From: Nitrospira sp.
Lineage (GTDB): Bacteria; Nitrospirota; Nitrospiria; Nitrospirales; Nitrospiraceae
Length of the DNA: 64,000 nucleotides
Assembly: GCA_009594865.1 (NCBI GenBank)
Contig: VOPT01000045.1
Location: forward strand, 1-64,000
Reading direction: 5' to 3'
The notes below the pieces were generated by a model that had not been told where the DNA came from, did not search any database, and saw nothing but the letters and a program-made list of their open reading frames with translations. Shown piece after piece: positions 27,751 through 36,300 of this stretch. The translations under genes and the position numbers were made by a program. Each line of letters starts with the position of its first letter. Within the stretch, counting starts at the first letter, position 1.

Positions 27751-28713
27751 ATGAAACGACTGCACATGGGGATCAAACGGAAACGAGCACGATTGGCGCA
27801 GGCGCTCGTGATTGGAGCTGCGCTCTTCGCGCTGGCTCCTATCGCGCGGGCGTTGGATACGCAGGACATCGTCGTCGAGTGGACGCCGGAAGGGAAGGCG
27901 CTTGCCGAGCAGCGTGTGGCCACGATGAAATTCAAGGAAGAGATGGTGCGAATCCCGGCAGGCGAGTTCATCATGGGGAGCGACAAAAAGGCCGATCGCG
28001 TCGCATATCGGTCAGAGTTTCCACAGCGCCATGTGTATTTAGACGCCTATGAGATCGATAAGTACGAGGTCACGAATCTCCACTATTTAAAGTACATCCT
28101 GGCGACCGACAAATTGCCGCAGCTGGATTGGCGGTATGACGGGGGGAATTTTCAAGAGTCGATGGCGAACCATCCGATCATGCATGTCTCCTGGTACGAT
28201 GCCGATACCTATTGCCGCTGGGCCGGCAAGCGGTTACCCACCGAAGCCGAATGGGAGAAGGCTGCTCGAGGCGAGGATGGGCGGTTGAATCCCTGGGGGA
28301 ACCAATCGGCGGGCCTGAGCCGTGCCAACTTTGGCCGCACCGGTCTTTCCGGTCCCGTTCGCGACCGGCCCGAACGGCTGTTGATGTATCCGCCGCTCAT
28401 TTCGGTCGATAAGTACGACAACGCCGTGAGTCCCTATGGCCTATATCAAACGCTGGGGAATGTGTCGGAGTGGGTCAACGACTGGTATGACCAGGAGTAC
28501 TACAAAACTGCGCCTGACCGGAATCCCAAAGGTCCGGAAACCGGAACGCAGAAAGCCTTCCGTGGCGGCGGCTGGATGGATAGCACCACCACGATGCGCG
28601 TGGCGATGCGGAACGGGACGGATCCTACTACGAAGATCAATTGGATGGGGTTCCGTTGTGCGCGTGACGCCAAGGAAGATGCGGGAGCAAAGGTCTCACT
28701 GACGAAAGAATAG
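27751..28713 (+). CDS. SUMF1/FGE-fold exported protein, copy 2
   Basis: A 320-residue protein starting 6 bases after GAGGAGG. A basic N terminus ([12 protein letters not shown]) and hydrophobic segment precede a cleavage site near ARA|LDT. SUMF1 blocks are [89 protein letters not shown] and FRGGGWMDS, ending MGFRCARD. The FGE catalytic cysteine pair is missing (MRVAMR). It is similar in length and layout to copy 1, indicating tandem duplication. The role in the copper-oxidase module (binding, scaffolding or modification) is unknown. Confidence 0.8.
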   Translation: MKRLHMGIKRKRARLAQALVIGAALFALAPIARALDTQDIVVEWTPEGKALAEQRVATMKFKEEMVRIPAGEFIMGSDKKADRVAYRSEFPQRHVYLDAYEIDKYEVTNLHYLKYILATDKLPQLDWRYDGGNFQESMANHPIMHVSWYDADTYCRWAGKRLPTEAEWEKAARGEDGRLNPWGNQSAGLSRANFGRTGLSGPVRDRPERLLMYPPLISVDKYDNAVSPYGLYQTLGNVSEWVNDWYDQEYYKTAPDRNPKGPETGTQKAFRGGGWMDSTTTMRVAMRNGTDPTTKINWMGFRCARDAKEDAGAKVSLTKE

Positions 28714-28756
28714 TGGGAAGGCCGGAAAGAACGTCTTCTTTCTCACGAATCTCCGG

Positions 28757-28793
28757 GCCGGTTCGTCTCCCGCTGTATCGGGGGACGACCGGC
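28757..28793 (+). terminator. Imperfect terminator-like hairpin after the SUMF1 genes
   Basis: GCCGGTTCGTCTCCC pairs with GGGGGACGACCGGC, with one bulge and one mismatch, around an 8-base loop; TTCTCG follows. It lies in the 530-base gap between the MCO-2 module and the Crp/Fnr gene. I see no other feature in that gap; it must contain the Crp/Fnr promoter. Confidence 0.45.
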
Positions 28794-29243
28794 TTCTCGT
28801 CGGCCCGCTTGCGCGCGTGCATATCGCATCGGTCGATCACTTTGGCGATGCGACGCCCCCAGTGTTTGTCCACGCCGAAACGTGCGGGTAAGCCGCTCCC
28901 TGCCATGAACGTCGTGCGCAAGCTCCTCGGGTGACGGCCGTCAGGCCTTGGCATCGTCTCCCCTCGTGCTCACCAAGACGAGCGCGGAATCTCCCGCCCG
29001 CAGCCTGTCCGAGTGTAGCCCCTGAACGGCTGTCGGAACAAGTAGTCATTCGCAGCGTCCTATTGACGGCTGAGCTCAGGTTGCGCTATTTCCTACGGCA
29101 ACACGCACTGGCTCAAGGGGACAGATCTGGTTGGTTTGAGTGATCGCAACCATGCCGATCGGCGAGCCGCTTCAGAAGCGCGAAGCCTCCAGAATCTTTT
29201 TGTGAAGAGCACGGTGATACGTAGCGCGAGGAATCAGTACAAC

Positions 29244-29954
29244 GTGAAACGGAAGCCCTGCCTCATCGAGAATTGCAGCACCTGCGGGCTTCGCGCGAAA
29301 GTCGTGCTGTGCGATATCGCAGGAGACGATCTCACCGAATTCGAGAAAATCAAGCGCACGCTCGAGTATGCGCCTCACCAGACCGTGTTCTACGAAGGGC
29401 ATCTCTGTTTAGGGCTCTACTTGTTATGCTCCGGCAAGGTCAAACTCACTCGGTCGTCGACGCGCGGCCGGCGGCAGATTGTCCGCATCCTGGGCCCTGG
29501 GGAGCTGATTGAGAAGCATGTATTCGGGGACAGAGCCCTGCATGAAGTCACATGCGAGACATTGGAACCTTCTCAAGTCTGCGTCATCGATAAGGAACGC
29601 TACCTCGCACTCATCAACAGAAACCCTCAACTCGCCATCAAGCTGATCCAGCTCCTCAGTAACGAAGTCGGGGTGAATATGGATCATCTCGACCAATTCA
29701 CGTTCAAAACCGCCCGCGAGCGATTAGCCGGTCTGCTGCTGGAGCTCGGCGATCGATTCGGCAAGAAACATGACGATCACGTCCGGGTGGGCCTCACCCT
29801 CAAACGGGAAGAAGTGGCCGAGATGGCGGGGATTACGGTGGAGACCGCAATCCGCTTGCTGGGCATGTTTCGAGATGAGGGCGTCCTCACCATCGATGGA
29901 CGAACCATCACTTTGCTGAATCCGGATCGCCTGTCCAGAATTGCCCAGCGCTAA
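29244..29954 (+). CDS. Crp/Fnr-family regulator with N-terminal Cys cluster
   Basis: A 236-residue regulator from a GTG start; an upstream TTG at 29136 would add 36 residues without homology-like character. The first 23 residues hold four Cys, C6, C11, C14 and C23 (C-x4-C-x2-C-x8-C), in a position comparable to the Fe-S ligands of FNR though with different spacing. The cyclic-nucleotide-binding fold follows (VFYEGHLCLGLYLLCSGKVKL, ILGPGELIEK). The C-terminal winged HTH is LTLKREEVAEMAGITVETAIRLLGMFRDEG. It probably senses redox state, oxygen or metal. The site just after the MCO-2 module suggests, but does not prove, control of it. Confidence 0.8.
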   Translation: MKRKPCLIENCSTCGLRAKVVLCDIAGDDLTEFEKIKRTLEYAPHQTVFYEGHLCLGLYLLCSGKVKLTRSSTRGRRQIVRILGPGELIEKHVFGDRALHEVTCETLEPSQVCVIDKERYLALINRNPQLAIKLIQLLSNEVGVNMDHLDQFTFKTARERLAGLLLELGDRFGKKHDDHVRVGLTLKREEVAEMAGITVETAIRLLGMFRDEGVLTIDGRTITLLNPDRLSRIAQR

Positions 29955-30266
29955 CCACACTCCTCTCACCTGACGAGTGCCATGTCGTGCGTGATGCGCC
30001 ACAGGCGCCATGCGACGGTCATCGTTGCAGATCCCGCACGCCTCAGGTGGACTCCCATCTGCTTGCGCTCTCAGTTTCGCGTCTCTCGCCCTCTGCCCGC
30101 ATCCCTCCAGGCATAGGTCCAATGGCCCATCTCAAACCCTGAGATAAATCATGCTACGGACCGACCGATCCCAGTGTGAGTCGCCGTTCTATTCGGTAGA
30201 GTGCGCGCGGCATCAGGCTGTCGCGTGGCTCGCACCTTGGAGCGTCCGTCATGGGATCCTGGAACA
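29955..30266. other. Intergenic region with no recognised feature
   Basis: This 312-base gap between the Crp/Fnr gene and the hemerythrin-like gene has no plausible coding frame on either strand. I saw no hairpin with a T-run and no repeat shared with the rest of the window. Confidence 0.4.
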
Positions 30267-30815
30267 ATGGTGTCTCCAGCTAGCACGCGAACGAAGATCG
30301 TGGTCGATCCGGTGGCATTGCTCAAGCGGGAGCACCGAATGATTCTGGACCGGCTGCTGATGGTGGAAACGGCGATGAGCTCACGTTCTGTGCGGGGCGG
30401 TGCGGTGCAGCGGACGAACCGGGAGACGCTCCGAGAACTCCTCGAGTTTTTTACCGGCCCCGTGGACGTGCATTTCACACGTGAGGCCATGCTGGTGGGC
30501 AGTCTCCGGCGAATTCTCGGCCGGGAGCAGGAGGCGCCAGAGCAGTTCCAGGGTTTCTTGGACGAACACCGGGCGCTGAAAGCCGACGCGGCTGCGGTGA
30601 TGAGTCTGCTTGCGGGAAAGCGGGCCGGCGGTCTAGACGCAACGGCGTCCACATCTTTCCGTGGATGGCGGACGCTGACTGGACAGCTGGACGCGATGAT
30701 TCGGCGGTATCGTGAACAGATCGCCAGCGAAGAACGGCTGCTGTTCGCCTTAGCCGAGATGCGATTGAGCGCCGAGCAACGACGGCGCATCAGCCGGCGG
30801 ATGCTGCAAGTGTGA
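30267..30815 (+). CDS. Hemerythrin-like (HHE) domain protein
   Basis: A 182-residue predicted all-helical cytoplasmic protein. His residues are placed as in hemerythrin/HHE cation-binding domains: LLKREHRMI, VDVHFTREAML and FLDEHRAL, with late acidic residues in ASEERLLFALAEM. Such proteins bind a di-iron centre and may sense or store O2 or NO. One or two of the usual ligands are not obvious, so metal binding is uncertain. A longer open frame on the opposite strand is compositional. The start is ATG 30267, without a strong RBS. Confidence 0.6.
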   Translation: MVSPASTRTKIVVDPVALLKREHRMILDRLLMVETAMSSRSVRGGAVQRTNRETLRELLEFFTGPVDVHFTREAMLVGSLRRILGREQEAPEQFQGFLDEHRALKADAAAVMSLLAGKRAGGLDATASTSFRGWRTLTGQLDAMIRRYREQIASEERLLFALAEMRLSAEQRRRISRRMLQV

Positions 30816-31023
30816 AATCGTGAGCAGCGACAACCGGCGCGGATCCGGTGAGGCATGCGTCCGAAGGTGAAGTATCGAAGCAAGGCTCAGCGAGGAATAT
30901 TTACGATGTTTGGAAGGGTGCACCACATGCTTGCGCTGCTCCTGCCTCAGGCCGGTGAGGAGACAATCGGGAGCCAACCAGGGCGCCAACCAGGCGTTCC
31001 AGTGACACATCAAGGAGGGGACT

Positions 31024-31737
31024 ATGAGGCAGGTTCGGAGAGTCGTGCGGAATATTGGAATGTGGGGTGCGTCGGTTGTGATCGCCGCGGGAATCGCTGT
31101 TTCCTCTGCGCCGCCGGCATCGGCTGAGGAAATCGGCAACATGATCGCGTTCAAGGGAGGATTCATGCGGTTGAACAGCGATCGTTCCGATAATTTGTTT
31201 ACGGATGCCAGGAATCCGTTGGGGGCGGGTTTCAACGACAACCAAAACGGCTGGTATGTCGGCGCCTGGTTGGACTTGGCGATGTCCAAGGACGCCTGGG
31301 GCATGATGAATGGGACCTGGGCGGTGGGCGAGATCGGGTTACAGTTCAATCGCATCGCTTCAAAAGTCGTCACCAATACGAGCAACATCGGCGTCGGCAC
31401 AACTCCTCCAGCGGGCTTGCAAGTGACATCGACCACACCATCCAGGCAGCAGTTGACCATGGTGACGATCGATATCGCCCCCAAGCTCAAATTCATGGAA
31501 GGGAGTGCATTCCGTCCATGGCTCATTCCGGTAGGATTGGATATCCATGTTATCAGCCCCCCATCGAACCAGACGCAGTATTTGGATGTCGGGGTGCAAT
31601 TCGGAGGAGGCTTCGAATGGCAGGTATGGAAGGCGTTCAAATTGGGTATGGATGCGCGCTACCATCTGACGGCTAATATGACGAATACCACGAACAGCTA
31701 TTTCCAGGTCGGCCCTTACGTCGGGATAGCATTTTAG
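31024..31737 (+). CDS. Outer-membrane beta-barrel protein
   Basis: A 237-residue protein with strong RBS AAGGAGGG and a signal peptide (VIAAGIAVSSAPPASA|EE). The mature part alternates hydrophobic and polar residues in beta-strand style and ends with a C-terminal Phe (YVGIAF), the usual outer-membrane insertion signal. The specific function is not recognisable. It is followed by a terminator, so it is probably monocistronic. Confidence 0.7.
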   Translation: MRQVRRVVRNIGMWGASVVIAAGIAVSSAPPASAEEIGNMIAFKGGFMRLNSDRSDNLFTDARNPLGAGFNDNQNGWYVGAWLDLAMSKDAWGMMNGTWAVGEIGLQFNRIASKVVTNTSNIGVGTTPPAGLQVTSTTPSRQQLTMVTIDIAPKLKFMEGSAFRPWLIPVGLDIHVISPPSNQTQYLDVGVQFGGGFEWQVWKAFKLGMDARYHLTANMTNTTNSYFQVGPYVGIAF

Positions 31738-31810
31738 GGAATTGCCGCGACGGGTGAGAGACGCCTTGTCGGAAAATCGGGGCTTTGGTCGCAAGGCAGG
31801 AGCGTGAGGT

Positions 31811-31850
31811 GGCCATGCCGGTCGTTGCTCTAGGGCAGACCGGCATGGCC
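31811..31850 (+). terminator. Terminator after the beta-barrel gene
   Basis: A perfect 13-bp stem, GGCCATGCCGGTC (31811-31823) with GACCGGCATGGCC (31838-31850), has a 14-base loop and is followed by CCACTTTTG. Confidence 0.65.
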
Positions 31851-31884
31851 CCACTTTTGTGGAGAGGGCTCCGGGGGGCAGTCA

Positions 31885-32391
31885 ATGGTGGATATCACGC
31901 TGTATCTTCCCGATGGGGCGCCGTGGCCCTACCTCCTTAGTGAACATTCCAGCGAGCAGGCCTTCACGCATGATGTCGAAGAGACCGGGGCCGGACTCCA
32001 TCATGTGGTGAATTTCACCAACCTCCCTGAACACATCGATCTGGCGCTGCAAGCGATTGGGGAATTCGCCCGTATTCCCGGAGCGTGGGCCACGGTCGGA
32101 GGACAGCGTATGTCCAGCCTGGTCGCATTATGGAATCGGCGCAACTGTTACCGGCAGAGCCTGTCCCGGCCCGATCGGGCGGCGTACTGTCAGGACAACG
32201 CAGCGAGCATTCGAAGTGGATCGAGCTGCGGGCTGGTCTTCTGTTCGGTCCCATGCCGGTTTTCGTGCCCCCTCTGCGCACTGAACGGGAGGCCGCTTGC
32301 CCAATCCTTTGGCTATCCGCAGACGCAGGTCTTGGCGGTCCTGGGGGAAATTGACTGGTGTCCGAATCTCACTCGCTCCACCGAGCCCTAG
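31885..32391 (+). CDS. Hypothetical Cys-rich protein
   Basis: A 168-residue protein with no signal peptide. The N-terminal half (DITLYLPDGAPWPYLLSEHS) looks folded and soluble. The C-terminal half has at least seven Cys (CGLVFCSVPCRFSCPLCA, later DWCPN), suggesting metal or Fe-S binding. I recognise no family. A G-rich stretch (GGGGGGC) precedes the ATG. Alternative frames overlap it, but this one is the most protein-like. Confidence 0.5.
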   Translation: MVDITLYLPDGAPWPYLLSEHSSEQAFTHDVEETGAGLHHVVNFTNLPEHIDLALQAIGEFARIPGAWATVGGQRMSSLVALWNRRNCYRQSLSRPDRAAYCQDNAASIRSGSSCGLVFCSVPCRFSCPLCALNGRPLAQSFGYPQTQVLAVLGEIDWCPNLTRSTEP

Positions 32392-32463
32392 TGTCACCCG
32401 CCTTGCGTCCCGGTTTATCGCTCTGTCATGGTGCGTAGCGTAGAGAGACAAAAGGAGGGACTG

Positions 32464-32937
32464 GTGTTTGCATTGGTCTGGATTCACCTGCTGGCGGCTG
32501 TGGTGTGGGTCGGTGGGATGGTTTTTTTGTCCGTCGTGTTGGTGCCGGTCCTCAAGGAAGACGGAGGTTTTGCGCGGCACGGCGCCCTCTTCCGAAAGGC
32601 TGCCTATCGATTCCGGGCGCTGGTGTGGGGCGCCATGGGGATCCTGGTGGTCACGGGCTCCGTATTGGCTATCGGGCGAGCGATTCCGTTGACCGACCCG
32701 TCACAGTGGCCGTCGATGTTTATGACAAAGATCGGACTCGTCACCGTCTTGTTCACGCTCACGCTGTTGCACGATCTGGTGGTGGGACCACAAGTACGGC
32801 GCATACTTGGAACAGCGGAAGCGACACGAAGCGCGCGAGACCGCTTGTTGGTGCGTTACTCCGTGCTTGTGCCGCGCGTGTCGCTCCTGGTGGCGTTGGT
32901 GGTGCTATTGGCGGCGGTGGTGCTGGCCCGAACCTAG
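32464..32937 (+). CDS. CopD-like integral membrane protein
   Basis: A 157-residue protein with four predicted helices. GTG 32464 is chosen because AGGAGG lies 6 bases upstream. The first helix ALVWIHLLAAVVWVGGMVFL and the later LLHDLVVGP resemble the CopD/DUF4149 membrane family, in which helix His residues may bind heme or copper. The gene is single and adjacent to the Cys-rich hypothetical. A role in copper handling would fit the copper-protein neighbourhood but is inference. Confidence 0.65.
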   Translation: MFALVWIHLLAAVVWVGGMVFLSVVLVPVLKEDGGFARHGALFRKAAYRFRALVWGAMGILVVTGSVLAIGRAIPLTDPSQWPSMFMTKIGLVTVLFTLTLLHDLVVGPQVRRILGTAEATRSARDRLLVRYSVLVPRVSLLVALVVLLAAVVLART

Positions 32938-33072
32938 TCCGGTGTCCTCAGGGCTGTCGCGGCGCCGGTCTCTCTTGCAGTCCATGGCGGCGCCTCATTA
33001 CGGGCTTCAACAGTCTGTCTACCAACGGTAATACGAACGTTCCGTATGGAGAACCAGTAAGAGGAAGGGCGC

Positions 33073-33798
33073 TTACCGTGTCGCGGCAGTCGGAGGTGGG
33101 CGCAGCGCGCGGACGAGGCGATCGGCTTGCGCTTGGCTTGAGAGCGCCAGCGTCATCACCACGCCACATAAGGCGAACACGACGGCGTTCAGCACAAAAA
33201 AGACGAGCGCTAACGAACCGGTCGTGAATGCCCATGCATTGGAGTCTGCGCGATTGCGCGCTAAGACCCGGGTCTCCTCGTCAAGGATCTGCCCGGTGAT
33301 GTCATGGATCGTGTCCATCGTCCGGTTCTGCCGGTTCTGGGTCACGATCGATTTGGCGCCCGGCAGTCCCTTGGTCTGCCGCAGGGCAACGGCCTGTTCC
33401 ATTTCGTCCGACCGTTGGTCGACCTGTGTGGCAAGAAAGGCCACCCGGTCCTGCTGCAGACTATTCTCTCTCGTCAGGCTGCCGATCCGTCGAATTTGTT
33501 CCTGGAGCATATCGAGAGACTGGCGATAGGGGGCCAGATATTCATCCGAGCCGGTAATGAGGTATCCGCGCTGGTTGGTCTCCGCCCCCGTCACAATGCT
33601 CCTCATCCGTTCGATCTCAAGCAAAACCTGCTCACTCCTGGTCGCCCAGTTGTTCGAGGTCTTGAAGTGCATCAGGCTGAAAAAACAGGCGGCCACGATG
33701 GACTCAACCGCGAGGAACCCGACAACCAGGGCCATGATCAGGCCCTTGCCGGCGAAGATTCGACGAAGCCATGTCAGCTGGGTCTCGTATAAGATCAT
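33073..33798 (-). CDS. CHASE3-domain membrane protein without output domain
   Basis: A 241-residue protein. Two membrane helices (LIMALVVGFLAVESIVAACFF and the late LALVFFVLNAVVFALCGVVMTL) flank a periplasmic helical domain with CHASE3 hallmarks (GAETNQRGYLITGSDEYLAPY). CHASE3 normally precedes kinase, cyclase or chemoreceptor modules. Here the protein stops about 20 residues after the second helix, with no catalytic domain. It may signal through a partner or be a truncated remnant. Confidence 0.75.
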   Translation of the reverse strand: MILYETQLTWLRRIFAGKGLIMALVVGFLAVESIVAACFFSLMHFKTSNNWATRSEQVLLEIERMRSIVTGAETNQRGYLITGSDEYLAPYRQSLDMLQEQIRRIGSLTRENSLQQDRVAFLATQVDQRSDEMEQAVALRQTKGLPGAKSIVTQNRQNRTMDTIHDITGQILDEETRVLARNRADSNAWAFTTGSLALVFFVLNAVVFALCGVVMTLALSSQAQADRLVRALRPPPTAATR

Positions 33799-34104
33799 CG
33801 TATACGATTACCGATCCCTGCCCCCCAATGTCAACCCGACAAATCCCGTTGGTCGGCCGGCGTTCTGTCGAAAGTGGGTCGTAAAGGAACAGTAAGGACG
33901 TCTCCACAGCAACGATCCGACCACTCAGTTGGGGCGCGACAGACAAATCAGGGTGAATCCAAATTCTCCTTCGTGCCTCTCAATCATTGATCGCAGGCAC
34001 AGCCTGTGCAAAGTCAGGGCAATGGTGTAGGCCGCGCGCATGGCGGCCATGGCGCAAGCGAGCCCTAGGCAAGTCAACGCGGTCCACTTTGAGGGAGGTG
34101 CATC
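33799..34104. other. Divergent intergenic region (CHASE3 / SQR)
   Basis: This 306-base gap lies between divergent genes. It has no convincing coding frame or strong hairpin. GAGGGAGGTG at its right end is the RBS of the SQR gene. Promoters for both directions must lie here, but none is clear enough to place. Confidence 0.4.
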
Positions 34105-35352
34105 ATGGCGAGGGTGGTCATCATCGGGGCATCCATCGGAGGGTTACCGGCGGCCTACGAAGCACGTGAACTGTTGGCTAAGAAACACAAGGTGACGGTG
34201 ATTTCGAATGTGGAATCCTTTCACTTTGTGCCGTCCAATCCGTGGGTCGCGGTCGGATGGCGCACCCGGAAGGACATTAGTTTCTCGCTGGGTCCGGTGC
34301 TGGAGAAAAAAGGGGTGGAGTACATCCATGCGACAGCGGACCGGATCGAGCCGGAGCAAAACAGAGTGATCACTTCGAAAGGCGAAATCCCGTACGACTA
34401 CCTCATTATTGCGACGGGGCCGAAGCTCAATTTCGGCGCGGTGCCCGGGCTGGGTCCCAGTGGCTATACACAGTCGGTCTGTAATGTAGACCATGCCGAG
34501 CAGGCCTGGGGAACCTATCAGGCCTTTCTCAAAGACCCCGGCCCCATCGTCGTGGGGGCGGCGCAGGGGGCCTCCTGCTTCGGCCCGGCCTATGAAATGG
34601 CGTTTATTTTGGATGCCGATCTTCGCAAGAAGAAACTCCGGAAAAAAGTCCCCATCTATTTCGTGACGCCGGAACCGTATATCGGCCACATGGGCCTGGC
34701 AGGCGTCGGCGCGTCCCGCCGGTTGATGGAGGACGAATTTGCCGAGCACGCGATGAAACCGATTTGTAATACGTCGATCAAAGAAGTGCAGCCGGGTAAG
34801 ATGGTGCTGGAAGGCGGTCAAGAGATACCGTTCCGGTACTCGATGATCATTCCGCCGTTTGCCGGGGTTGATGCGGTCGCGGGAACGCCGGGGCTGTGTA
34901 ATCCGAAAGGGTTTGTGAATATCGATGCCTATCAAGCCAATCCCAAGTATAAGAATATCTATTCCGTCGGTGTCTGTGTGGCTATTCCGCCGGTGGAACA
35001 GACGCCGATTCCAACCGGTGCGCCGAAGACCGGGTACATGATCGAGTCGATGGTGTCGGCGGCCGTGCATAACATCAAGGCCGACATCGACAACGATACC
35101 AAACGTGAAACGGCGACATGGAATGCCATCTGTCTGGCCGACATGGGTGACACCGGGGTAGCGTTCGTCGCCTTGCCGCAAATGGCGCCGCGCAATGTGA
35201 CCTGGGCGAAGAAGGGCAAATGGGTTCATCTGGCGAAAATCGCGCTGGAAAAATACTTTCTGCGAAAAATGAAAAAAGGCGTGAGCGAACCCTATTACGA
35301 GAAGGTCGTCTTGAAAGCGATGGGGATTGCGAAGCTGGAAGAGCCGGCATGA
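34105..35352 (+). CDS. sqr: Sulfide:quinone oxidoreductase-type flavoprotein
   Basis: A 415-residue FAD protein. It begins with the dinucleotide fold VVIIGASIGGLPAAYEA. Cys126, Cys158 (GASCFGP) and Cys343 (AICLADMG) lie where the three redox cysteines of sulfide:quinone oxidoreductase are found (128, 160 and 356 in the Acidithiobacillus enzyme). SVGVCVAIPP near 287-296 is the second FAD-contact region. It would oxidise sulfide to sulfur or polysulfide and reduce membrane quinone. RBS GAGGGAGG is present. The next gene is a TauE/SafE exporter, supporting sulfur metabolism. A flavocytochrome c-like role is the main alternative. Confidence 0.85.
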   Translation: MARVVIIGASIGGLPAAYEARELLAKKHKVTVISNVESFHFVPSNPWVAVGWRTRKDISFSLGPVLEKKGVEYIHATADRIEPEQNRVITSKGEIPYDYLIIATGPKLNFGAVPGLGPSGYTQSVCNVDHAEQAWGTYQAFLKDPGPIVVGAAQGASCFGPAYEMAFILDADLRKKKLRKKVPIYFVTPEPYIGHMGLAGVGASRRLMEDEFAEHAMKPICNTSIKEVQPGKMVLEGGQEIPFRYSMIIPPFAGVDAVAGTPGLCNPKGFVNIDAYQANPKYKNIYSVGVCVAIPPVEQTPIPTGAPKTGYMIESMVSAAVHNIKADIDNDTKRETATWNAICLADMGDTGVAFVALPQMAPRNVTWAKKGKWVHLAKIALEKYFLRKMKKGVSEPYYEKVVLKAMGIAKLEEPA

Positions 35353-35374
35353 AGGGAGATCGGTACAGCGTTTT

Positions 35375-36172
35375 ATGATCGACCAGGCGTTGCGCGCAGT
35401 GTTAGCCGGGGTGCCCATCGGCCTGCAATTGGGCGCGACGGGAACGGGCGGCGGGATTCTCGGCGTGCCGCTGATGGTGTATATCGCCGGCATGTCCCTG
35501 CAGCAGGCGGCGGCCATGTCGCTGATGATCGTGGGGGCGTCTTCGCTGGTGGGCGCCTGCGACTATGGCCGGAAGGGAATGGTCAAACCGAAGGCCGCAG
35601 CGGCATTCAGTTGGACAGGCATGATCGGATCGTGGGGCGGCGCATTCGGTCATCACATGATTCGACAGGAAGTGCTGCTGGTCCTGTTCGGACTGCTGTT
35701 GTTGCTGATCAGGGCCGTGATGGCGAGGCAGCGCCACCTCGCGACGGAGTCTGCAGTCGATGAGAGTTGTGCGATCCTGTTTCCCCGCACCTGTTGGATA
35801 AAGGTCGGAGGAATCGGGCTGATTGTGGGGACGCTGAACGGATTATTCGGTGTCGGTGGCGGCTTCATGGTGGTCCCGGCGTTGATTCTGGTGCTGGGGT
35901 TTCCCGCGCGTGCGGCGGTCGGCACGTCACTCATGATCATTTTCCTGATCTCCATCGGTGGCGTGGTGGGGCATATGCAGTTCGGGCATCTCGAGTGGAG
36001 CCTCTTGGGGTATGTGTTGCTGGGAAGCTTGACCGGCATGGTGCTGGGCGTCCGTGCGGATACCTGGGTGTCGCCGGCAGTGATGGGCCGCGTCACCGCG
36101 TCGATCACCATTTCAATCGCCGGCATCTTAATCGTGGTGAACCTGGCGAAGCTCGCCGGGTGGCTCGGGTGA
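35375..36172 (+). CDS. TauE/SafE family membrane exporter
   Basis: A 265-residue protein with about eight helices and the two family repeats: GATGTGGGILGVPLMVYIAG and NGLFGVGGGFMVVPALILVL. The family exports sulfite, sulfoacetate and related anions. The start is 22 bases after the SQR stop, so the two are probably cotranscribed and the substrate may be a sulfur oxidation product. The RBS is not obvious; an in-frame upstream start at 35327 would overlap SQR. Confidence 0.85.
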   Translation: MIDQALRAVLAGVPIGLQLGATGTGGGILGVPLMVYIAGMSLQQAAAMSLMIVGASSLVGACDYGRKGMVKPKAAAAFSWTGMIGSWGGAFGHHMIRQEVLLVLFGLLLLLIRAVMARQRHLATESAVDESCAILFPRTCWIKVGGIGLIVGTLNGLFGVGGGFMVVPALILVLGFPARAAVGTSLMIIFLISIGGVVGHMQFGHLEWSLLGYVLLGSLTGMVLGVRADTWVSPAVMGRVTASITISIAGILIVVNLAKLAGWLG

Positions 36173-36300
36173 TCGCTGTTGACAGGCAACCTGTTCTGTC
36201 CGACTCTCAGGGAACATGGCGGTAATCGGCCTTCCGGCCATGAGAAGCGGATGTTGCGCGGGCGCGCTCCGTGTAAGGTTCACATGGACGACACATTTGG

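Noticed and set aside
26786..28713. Calling these proteins formylglycine-generating enzymes
   Set aside because: The catalytic CxxxxC is absent in all copies, and no sulfatase is nearby.
30149..30883. Minus-strand 244-codon frame opposite the hemerythrin-like gene
   Set aside because: Ser/Arg-rich antisense composition. The plus strand has the His pattern of an HHE domain.
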